From assembly GCF_023074185.1 (NCBI RefSeq), contig NZ_JADPKY010000094.1, positions 365,836 to 429,835 of the forward strand: 64,000 nt of DNA. The letters are read 5' to 3'. Below, piece after piece: positions 58,211-64,000 of the stretch. The position numbers and the translations under genes are program-made. Every line of letters begins with the position of its first letter. Position 1 is the first letter of the stretch. A model generated the notes under the pieces. That model had not been told where the DNA came from and did not search any database. It saw only the letters and a list, made by a program, of their open reading frames with translations. This DNA is from Bradyrhizobium sp. 132. GTDB taxonomy: Bacteria; Pseudomonadota; Alphaproteobacteria; Rhizobiales; Xanthobacteraceae.

Positions 58211-58468
58211 TCAGCCGTGCGCCTGAAGGCAGGCGCGAACCTTGTCTGCCTGCGCGCGCGGCACGGCATGGGCGCGCCACTGCTCCATCGTGGCGCCGGC
58301 TGCGGCCAGGCACCGGTTGATGTTGCGCGCATAAGTATCATGGGACATACGATCGCGCTTGGCTTGGCAGGCAGCGTCGCCGCCACACTCGTAAAGGGGG
58401 GCAGCCTTGGCCATAGAGATGCCCAGCGACAAAAACATCACGACGAAAGCCGTCATCAGCTTGTTCAT
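58211..58468 (-). CDS. Secreted Cys-containing protein
   Basis: 85 residues from the ATG at 58468 with GGGGGA upstream. Sec signal (MNKLMTAFVVMFLSLGISMAKA), then APLYECGGDAACQAKRDRMSHDTYARNINRCLAAAGATMEQWRAH and a late VRACLQAHG. Four Cys could form two disulphides in a helical hairpin. Function unknown. About 140 bp upstream of the Lys/Ala gene end, with nothing else seen between 58070 and 58210. Confidence 0.78.
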   Translation of the reverse strand: MNKLMTAFVVMFLSLGISMAKAAPLYECGGDAACQAKRDRMSHDTYARNINRCLAAAGATMEQWRAHAVPRAQADKVRACLQAHG

Positions 58469-58754
58469 ATATCCCCCGGAGTCCCGAATCGACTTGCTTT
58501 AATGGCCAAACGTCTAGCGTGTTGAATTGCCGCCTGCAACCCGGGGACGCCGGACCGGTCGATTGAGTTGCGCGCTTCGTTGTCGCCGGCAAGCCGGCAT
58601 CAACCTGTGGCTTGCAAGATGGGTTTCGCGTTTCACGAACCCGTCGTTCCGACAGGGCGCCGGAGCCATCAGCGGTCATTCAAGCAATTCTGGATCAAAT
58701 TGGGCTTGCGTTGCTTTGCGTCCTTTTGCACTCTTTGGCTAGGAGGCCCGTCGT

Positions 58755-59036
58755 ATGAAAACAATGACCGCCGCGTGTGCTCTCGGAATGGCCCTGGTGC
58801 TGTGTAACCTTGGGATATCAGGTGCCGAAGCCCGGGCGCGGAAAGCCCAGATCGTTCGTGAACCGCAGCAGAGGCTCATCGTCACGGCGCCCGTGCTCAG
58901 GCCGACGCCGTGGGATTACAATATCGTTCCGCGCTATCGCTATCGCCCTGAAGACGACCGGGTCGACCCCTACGGCCCGCCTTTGGTGTCCTCGTGGGTC
59001 CGCTATGAGGGCTGGCGGTGGCCGTACTGGTGGTGA
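58755..59036 (+). CDS. Secreted Arg/Tyr/Trp-rich protein
   Basis: 93 residues (MKTMTAACALGMALVLCNLG, then RARKAQIVREPQQRLIVTAPVL and a C-terminus RYEGWRWPYWW). Sec signal with cut near AEA; the mature part is rich in Pro, Tyr and Arg (WDYNIVPRYRYRPEDDRVDPYGPP). AGGAGGCCCGTCGT precedes the ATG. Similar short exported proteins occur in Bradyrhizobium. Function unknown. The 286 bp before it hold no other gene that I can support. Confidence 0.75.
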   Translation: MKTMTAACALGMALVLCNLGISGAEARARKAQIVREPQQRLIVTAPVLRPTPWDYNIVPRYRYRPEDDRVDPYGPPLVSSWVRYEGWRWPYWW

Positions 59037-59084
59037 CTATCGATCACATCCAGGGCATGTGGTGATCCAGCTTGGTTCTCGTTC

Positions 59085-59882
59085 CTAACCGCCGTCATCC
59101 GCCGCAAGCCGCAGAAACTGCCGCTTCATCGCGTTGACCCTGGCGACATAGTTTGCGACGAGGTGATCGCCGCAGCGCTCGCCGGCGATCATCTGGAAGT
59201 GGCGGCGCGCGTAGGCCGTGGCAGGACCTGCGCCGCAGAGATGGATGAAGGCGGCCAGATCCTGCCTCTCGCGCGTGCTCGCCTTCACATCGCCCGCGCG
59301 GGCGAGAATTTCAGCGACATTGCGATCCAGATACACCGATGCCAGCTCGATGGCGTGGCTCGGGATCGCGCGGACATAGAAGCTGGTGAACCCGCAAGCA
59401 GTCTCCGTGACCGCGTTGCCGCGGATACAGAACCGCGCGGCGTCGGCGTAAGCTGGATCGGTCATCTGGAAAAGGCCGACGGCGCTGGAGGCGGGCCGGT
59501 AGATCGCGAGCGGATTGAGGCTCCATCGCCAGCGCCAGTAGGTGCGCACAAGCGGATTGCCTGAACTCTCGACCTGCGCCAGCGCCGCCAGCAATTCGGG
59601 CGTGATCGTTGCGGTGGAATGCTTGCGGAACAGCGGCCCGTATTGCCGCCAGGTCTCTGATGGATCCTTGTCGAGGGCATCGCCGACAAGGACGAATAGC
59701 TCGGTCGGCTTGCGCATTGTTTGATAGGCGATGTTCACCAGCACGACGACCGCAAGCAGCATCGCCACGCCGCCCGCGATCCGAACCACTCGCGGTGCGC
59801 GCGCGAATGTCTTTCGTGCCCACCGCGCGCCGCGCCGGAACTTGCGAAGGCGAGGGAGGAGGCGCTTGCTTTTTCTAGGCAT
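59085..59882 (-). CDS. Membrane-anchored lytic transglycosylase-like protein
   Basis: 265 residues. A basic N-terminus (RLLPRLRKFRRGARWARKTFARAPR) is followed by a membrane segment at 33-52 and an SLT fold: ITPELLAALAQVESSGNPLVRTYWRWRWSLNPLAIYRPASSAVGLFQMTDPAYADA, where Glu105 is the likely catalytic acid, then ACGFTSFYVRAIPSHAIELASVYLD. It cuts peptidoglycan at the membrane surface. Goose-type/SLT domain. Upstream, a divergent desaturase starts 205 bp away. Confidence 0.88.
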   Translation of the reverse strand: MPRKSKRLLPRLRKFRRGARWARKTFARAPRVVRIAGGVAMLLAVVVLVNIAYQTMRKPTELFVLVGDALDKDPSETWRQYGPLFRKHSTATITPELLAALAQVESSGNPLVRTYWRWRWSLNPLAIYRPASSAVGLFQMTDPAYADAARFCIRGNAVTETACGFTSFYVRAIPSHAIELASVYLDRNVAEILARAGDVKASTRERQDLAAFIHLCGAGPATAYARRHFQMIAGERCGDHLVANYVARVNAMKRQFLRLAADDGG

Positions 59883-60086
59883 CGGTCTCGTGGGAGTGCA
59901 TTGCGAAGACTGTGTACCTGGTTAACGCTGTCACCAGGCCTTGAAATCCGGCTTCTTTTCCTTCTGATCGCGTTTTTTCAGATGTCGGCTCCGTCTCCTA
60001 CGGCAGCTCGAATCCTTGATGGAAGTAACCCGAGGTTGTACGGTGCGCCGCAGCAGGGTTAATTTTGTGTGAATGGATCGGCTGGA

Positions 60087-61094
60087 ATGACCGTAATTGA
60101 AAGCGTGGTGTCGGCGGAAAGCGCGGACCGGAAAATGCCAGCGGGCGTGCTTGTCGAAGGCCCGGTGGTCGACGCCAAGTTTCGCGATTCCTACATCTCG
60201 TTCGTCATCATGATCGGAGGTTCGATCGCGGCGCTGGTCTGGGCCTTCTGGCAGGGCATCGGATGGGTGGAGATTTCAGTCTTCGCCGGCACGTTCGCGC
60301 TGTCCACGGTCGGGATCGGCTTCATGCATCGCTACTTCGTCCACCGCAGCTTCCGCTGCGGTCCGGTGATGCGGACGTTATTCGCGGCCATCGCCACGAT
60401 GGCGGTGCAGGGCTCGATCCTGAAGTGGGTGAGCAATCATCGCCGGCATCATCTTCACTCCGACAAGCCCGGCGACGTCCACAGCCCTTACTATGACGGC
60501 GACGGCAATCCCTATGTCACCTTCGCCAAGGGGATGATGCATGCGCAAGGCGGCTGGGTGTGGGACCAGGCCACCACCGATGCCGGGTACTACGCCAAGG
60601 ATATCCTGGCCGATCCGATCGCCATGTTCTTCACCAGGACGCGCTGGTACTGGTACGCGCTCTCGGCGCTGATCATTCCGGGGGCGATCGGCTACGCCTT
60701 CGGCGGCGTGCACACGATGACCGGCTGCATCCTGTTCTCCGGCCTGTTCCGCAGCTACCTCATGACCATGGCGACATCGCTGGTCAACTCGGTCTGCCAC
60801 AGCGACGGCCGCTACGGCTATCGCCGCTTCGATCTGGACGACGGCACCACCAACGAGTTCGTGACCACGATCCTCACCTTCGGTGAAGGCCTGCACAACA
60901 ACCACCACCGGTTTCCGCGCGACGCCTATCTCTCGCACGCCTGGTACGAGATCGACATCAACGGTCTGATTATTCTCGGGCTCGGGAAGCTCGGCCTCGT
61001 GCACGACATTTTCGCGGCAGGACACCGGACTCTTCGCTCTGGAGATTCAGACGGCGGAAAACGTCCGATACCAGACACGGAAGCTATGGTCTGA
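60087..61094 (+). CDS. Membrane fatty-acid (acyl-CoA/lipid) desaturase
   Basis: 335 residues from the ATG at 60087 (GGATC upstream; the GTG at 60069 is an alternative). Three His boxes of the delta-9 type: HRYFVHRSF near 82, HRRHHLHSDKPGD near 123 and HNNHHRFP near 277. Four membrane segments flank them. It introduces a double bond with O2 and an electron donor not encoded here. MHAQGGWVWDQATTDAGYYAKDILADP between boxes is family-typical. The C-terminus has a short Gly/Asp/Arg tail. Confidence 0.93.
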   Translation: MTVIESVVSAESADRKMPAGVLVEGPVVDAKFRDSYISFVIMIGGSIAALVWAFWQGIGWVEISVFAGTFALSTVGIGFMHRYFVHRSFRCGPVMRTLFAAIATMAVQGSILKWVSNHRRHHLHSDKPGDVHSPYYDGDGNPYVTFAKGMMHAQGGWVWDQATTDAGYYAKDILADPIAMFFTRTRWYWYALSALIIPGAIGYAFGGVHTMTGCILFSGLFRSYLMTMATSLVNSVCHSDGRYGYRRFDLDDGTTNEFVTTILTFGEGLHNNHHRFPRDAYLSHAWYEIDINGLIILGLGKLGLVHDIFAAGHRTLRSGDSDGGKRPIPDTEAMV

Positions 61095-61126
61095 CTCCGC
61101 GCCGTCGGCTCATCCGCCCTGCGGGC

Positions 61127-62098
61127 TCACCAATCCGGATCGCCGTAGTAGGGATCGACCATATAGGGTGGGGGCATCCAGGGCCCTCGCGACGGCCTGG
61201 GCCGCCGAGGTGCGGCCGCTTGCGCGTGCGGCCGTGCAGGCGCAGCCGTATCGTTGTTCATCACGCTCCGCGCGACGGGTTTCGCGGGTACAGATGCGGA
61301 TGACGTCGTCAGTTGCGTTTGCAGCGCCTGGACCTGTGCGGCGAGGCGCGCATTGTCCGCCGCATCCTTCTCCTGCGCCGCCTTGAGCTGTTGAATGGTG
61401 TCGGCCTGCTCGCGCAGCGTCTGCTCGTTCCGGCTTTTCAGTTGCTCGAGCTTTCCGTTGATGCTCGCAAGCTCGTTGGTGATGGTCTTGAGCGATTGCG
61501 CGAGATCGGACGATGATGGGTCAGGCGCCGGGGCGCCGGTTCTTGGAGTATCAGGTTTTGGAGCGCTTTCCGTTTCCTTGCTGACTGTTGGCGCGGGCAC
61601 CGGACCAGGCCCATCCGCAGCAGCCAGTTGCATGGCCCGCGGCTGCGCCGGACTTTCAACCGCGGACGCTTGCGGGGGCTGGCTCGTGGCCGGCGGAGCC
61701 CATCGCGCCATGATCGACTTGCTGAACGACTTGGCCTCATCGCGATATTGCGAAGCGAAGGCGGCACCGAGAAGGCCGATCGCGAGCACGAGGCCAATCA
61801 AAGCGCGCATCATGGTCCGATCTCCCTTCAGGCCTTGATCGCGAACCTTGCTAGCTGGTGCCGGCGCCTTGTCCCTGGGAGTCTCGGCCGCCTTCGCACC
61901 GGCGCTTGCTTGCGAGGCCCGCGGGCCTTCGCTGCCGCGTTCCATTCCGGAAACCAGCCGGTCCAGCCGCGCAAGGTCTTGCTCTGCGCTCTTGATCTGG
62001 TCATACGCCCGCGCCAGCCCGCCTTCGGCGCGCACCGCGTCCGGCTTTTCGGTATCAGGCTTGGGGTCGTTCGTCTCAGGCAACGATGCGCTCTCCAT
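61127..62098 (-). CDS. Single-pass membrane protein with coiled coil and Pro-rich C-terminus
   Basis: 323 residues from the ATG at 62098 (MESASLPETNDPKPDTEKPD). Cytoplasmic part 1-95 with a helix (AYDQIKSAEQDLARLDRLVSGME); membrane segment at about 97-117 (MRALIGLVLAIGLLGAAFAS); an Ala/Pro/Ser linker; a coiled coil (LAQSLKTITNELASINGKLEQLKSRNEQTLREQADTIQQLKAAQEKDAADNARLAAQVQALQTQL); and a Pro/Ala/Arg tail ending YMVDPYYGDPDW. Same design as 43264-44274 and probably a distant paralogue. Function unknown. Confidence 0.78.
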   Translation of the reverse strand: MESASLPETNDPKPDTEKPDAVRAEGGLARAYDQIKSAEQDLARLDRLVSGMERGSEGPRASQASAGAKAAETPRDKAPAPASKVRDQGLKGDRTMMRALIGLVLAIGLLGAAFASQYRDEAKSFSKSIMARWAPPATSQPPQASAVESPAQPRAMQLAAADGPGPVPAPTVSKETESAPKPDTPRTGAPAPDPSSSDLAQSLKTITNELASINGKLEQLKSRNEQTLREQADTIQQLKAAQEKDAADNARLAAQVQALQTQLTTSSASVPAKPVARSVMNNDTAAPARPHAQAAAPRRPRPSRGPWMPPPYMVDPYYGDPDW

Positions 62099-62249
62099 AC
62101 AGTCGAGGTCAATGGGAGTGCGGCAGTCCGATCGCTGGAAGGATAGGTCGCGCCGCCGTCCAACACAACGCGCGTGCGAAGGAGAAATTGTGGCGGCCTC
62201 GGGGGCGGATCGAGGCTCCGGCACCGTCACCGTAATTTGGAGCCGGCAA

Positions 62250-62765
62250 TCAATAGCGGCCGCCGCTGCCCTTTTGCTGCGTGATCCAGTCCGACAATGT
62301 TTTCCGTGTCGACCCCGCAGTCCGGCCCGGTGACGCCCTTGAATTGTCGCGGACGCCTTTCGCAGGACGGGTGCGCGGCGCTTCCGTTGCGTTGACGCTC
62401 TTCAAGGCAGCCGTCGATGCCTCCGCGGCTTCCTTCTCCAGGCGCAACTGTTTCAATCGCGCCATCTTGATGCGCTCTGCCTCGACTTCGGGTCGTTCGG
62501 CTAGCTGCGGCTTGGGTTGAGCAAGCTCGGCCGGGACCAGAACACCGAGAATGGTTGTCTCGCCGAGCGCCTTGCAGGCTTCGAGCCGATGCAGTCCATC
62601 GACCAGAACGAGGCGGTCTCCGTCGAGCCGAACGGAAATGGGGGCCTGTTGTCCGATGTCCAGAATACTTTCCGCGATCTCCCCGACCGTCTCGGGCCTG
62701 ATGGCTTTCTTCTGCTTCGTGGGAACGAAGATTTTCTCGATCGGGAAGCTTTCCGATTTGGGCAT
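62250..62765 (-). CDS. Stand-alone ParB/sulfiredoxin-like protein
   Basis: 171 residues from the ATG at 62765 (GGAG 9 bp upstream). N-terminal ParB-type domain: IEKIFVPTKQKKAIRPETVGEIAESILDIGQQAPISVRLDGDRLVLVDGLHRLEACKALGE, with GLHRLEA as the GxxRxxA nucleotide-binding box. The C-terminal half is a Glu/Lys/Ala helix and an Arg/Thr tail. There is no DNA-binding HTH as in true ParB and no parA or parS-like cluster. Such short ParB-fold proteins may act as CTP- or ATP-dependent regulators. It lies between the membrane protein and the broken RES gene, in a more AT-rich flank. Confidence 0.8.
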   Translation of the reverse strand: MPKSESFPIEKIFVPTKQKKAIRPETVGEIAESILDIGQQAPISVRLDGDRLVLVDGLHRLEACKALGETTILGVLVPAELAQPKPQLAERPEVEAERIKMARLKQLRLEKEAAEASTAALKSVNATEAPRTRPAKGVRDNSRASPGRTAGSTRKTLSDWITQQKGSGGRY

Positions 62766-63006
62766 AATTTGTACTCCGCTTCTACCGGGCCCGTCGGAAC
62801 TCAAGCCGGTGGTGTCGGGAGTTTAGGAGGGAAGGGCTCAACCGCAAAGGCAATTCGGAGGCAGGGTGTTGGCTTGCGGCGTCCTGGCATTCACGCGCGG
62901 GACCAGGCCTTGTGCGCGAGCATTTTTGTGAGCGATTAGGGTTACTCGCGCGGAGCATGATACAGGAAAAACATCAACCAAAAGACGTTTCTGATCGGAG
63001 TTCCTC

Positions 63007-63904
63007 ATGGGAAATTACATCCCGCACTTTAAGTCGGACGAAGTAGGATCGAAGATCCTTAGTAAGGTATCAAAGCTCTTTCGGAGAAGTGGACCAAGAT
63101 ATCCTCTTTGTTCGCGCTGCTTTGCAAGTCAGGGACTTCGACTTGATGCGGAGGCGATCGGGGTCGCGGATAATGCAGCTTGCGCGAATTGCGCTTCTAC
63201 ATTGGGACGCAAGTTAGATCACAGGCTGATTGCTACTCTTGCTCATCGCTTTTTCGTGCTCGGTTCCTTCCACAAATGCGATTATGGAGCGGCGCCTGTA
63301 GTGCAGTTCAATCACCAACAGACGACCGACATCAACATGAGTCAGTGGTTTGAGGATGATTTGCACCTAATCGAGAGAACCCAACGTCGGCTTTTTTTAT
63401 TACGGCCCTCGTCTTTGGATGGTTGGAGAAGTCGAGCCATTGAAGGCCCTCGAAAGTGAGGAAACTCGAAAGGCCGTCCTCGAAAGAATTTTGAAGGGAT
63501 ACCCCGTAAAGATACTAAGGCCAGGGGAATCGTTCTATCGCCTTCGGGTCGGACCGGCAGCGCCGGAGAATGGCGCTGAATACGACAGTCCGCCAAAGCC
63601 GTCCGACGATCCCGGAAGATTGGACTCAGTAGACCTTCGGGTCATGTACGGCTCACAGAACCTGCAGGTCTGCATACACGAGTGCCGCGTGACGGCTGAC
63701 GACGACGTTTTTGTGGCTACGCTAGCGCCCAAGCAAGATCTGAAGCTGCTTGACCTAACCGAACTTCTTACTGAAGAGCAGGTAACCGAGTTTGAAAGCC
63801 TCGATATGGCTGTTCACATGCTCTTTCTTGCTGGAAAGCATTCTTATCCGATCGCACGCGAGATTGCTCTTGCTGCGCAGAGAGGAGGGTTCGATGGAGT
63901 GTGA
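63007..63904 (+). pseudogene. RES-domain (NAD-phosphorylase type) gene, frameshifted and cut by an IS
   Basis: The ATG at 63007 starts MGNYIPHFKSDEVGSKILSK, then a zinc-ribbon-like stretch (YPLCSRCF, ACANCAS). This frame fails after a T7 run (63391-63397); the continuation FYYGPRLWMVGEVEPLKALES and the RES motif (ILRPGESFYRLRVGP near 63520, DLRVMYGSQNLQVCIHECRV) lie in the +1 frame. Removing one T gives IERTQRRLFYYGPRLWMVG. The end, RGGFDGV, stops at a TGA supplied by the IS left end, so the last part of RES (usually followed by xYPS) is lost. RES toxins deplete NAD. Base composition is clearly less GC-rich than its neighbours. Confidence 0.75.
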
Positions 63905-64000
63905 CCTGCCCCTGCCGATTTCCTCCGGTTGAAGTTAGAGTCCGGCCTTCTGAAGGACGGACAGATGAAGCGAGCCAGGTTTACGGAAGAACAGATTATC
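63902..64000 (+). mobile_element. Left end of an IS3-family (IS407-like) insertion sequence, partial
   Basis: The IS probably begins with TGACCTGCCCCTGCCG at 63902, the point where the RES protein ends abruptly. Its first transposase gene starts 63 bp further in. IS407-group elements have terminal TGACC-type ends and two overlapping frames (from memory). The rest lies beyond the window. Confidence 0.7.
63965..64000 (+). CDS. IS3-family transposase OrfA, N-terminus only
   Basis: An ATG at 63965 encodes MKRARFTEEQII up to the window edge. MKR-RFTEEQII is the characteristic start of the OrfA (HTH_Tnp_1/IS407-type) proteins, which continue -GILKEHEAG... . Twelve residues only, so the call rests on this motif. 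Confidence 0.8.
   Translation, partial: MKRARFTEEQII

Noticed and set aside
63385..63400. prfB-like programmed +1 frameshift at CTT-TTT
   Set aside because: No in-frame stop codon, no upstream Shine-Dalgarno-like stimulator; a simple T7 indel explains it better.
1..64000. tRNA, rRNA, CRISPR array, riboswitch, origin or prophage
   Set aside because: No cloverleaf, repeat-spacer pattern, known riboswitch core or phage structural gene was recognised by eye; short ncRNAs cannot be excluded without a covariance search.

Overview
The window looks like a chromosomal segment of an alphaproteobacterium of the Bradyrhizobium/Nitrobacteraceae type. This rests on a eukaryote-like type II glutamine synthetase (GlnII) behind a sigma-54 promoter, strongly GC-rich codon use, several Bradyrhizobium-style families (double GrlR-domain proteins, DUF1254, DUF2336, DUF6894, DUF982, DUF3551, COG4315), many small secreted proteins and REP-like palindromes. 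No rRNA or tRNA gene, CRISPR array, phage module or origin was seen. The species call is inference from gene content and cannot be settled from the sequence alone.

Layout. 1-6.3 kb: end of a tyrosine-phosphatase gene, an MliC-like protein, glnII, then a GrlR2 / ModA-like / Sel1 cluster and a second GrlR2 paralogue. 6.6-9.5 kb: two tandem DUF1254 proteins. 10.3-14.3 kb: a coupled operon for an isoquinoline-oxidoreductase-type molybdenum hydroxylase with a dihaem cytochrome, whose large subunit carries a one-base frameshift. 14.5-23.2 kb: multicopper oxidase, ABC-F ATPase, metallo-hydrolase, periplasmic asparaginase, PsiF protein, cupin, esterase, nitroreductase. 23.2-30.3 kb: a c-di-GMP-linked operon (DUF2336, PilZ, HD-GYP), an AraC regulator, an FMN reductase and a chemoreceptor. 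30.4-33.0 kb: an L,D-transpeptidase-like protein and an orphan TRAP binding protein. 33.0-39.4 kb: a TetR-led operon (permease, epimerase, GNAT, DapA-like lyase, ATPase) diverging from its NMT1/THI5-type binding protein, with matching operator-like palindromes on both sides of tetR. 39.6-41.4 kb: minCDE.

41.6-54.7 kb: small secreted and envelope proteins, an L,D-transpeptidase, a MarR regulator diverging from a MobA-like 3-hydroxybenzoate 4-hydroxylase across a promoter-overlapping palindrome, an SH3 protein, pyridoxal kinase, an M15-like peptidase and a Flp pilin. 54.8-62.8 kb: EamA transporter, PhnA-like protein, a PilZ-XRE fusion, a Lys/Ala repeat protein, lytic transglycosylase, fatty-acid desaturase, a coiled-coil membrane protein and a stand-alone ParB-like protein. 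63.0-64.0 kb: a less GC-rich RES-domain gene, frameshifted at a T7 run and cut off at its 3' end by the left end of an IS3-family element that runs off the window.

The best leads are the PilZ-XRE fusion, the paired double-GrlR genes, the TetR/DapA-like transport-catabolism operon with its two operator palindromes, the dispersed 160-170 bp repeat at 5.3 and 57.2 kb, and the broken RES gene next to the IS. At least three other genes are visibly frameshifted or truncated, so either gene decay or residual indel errors should be kept in mind.
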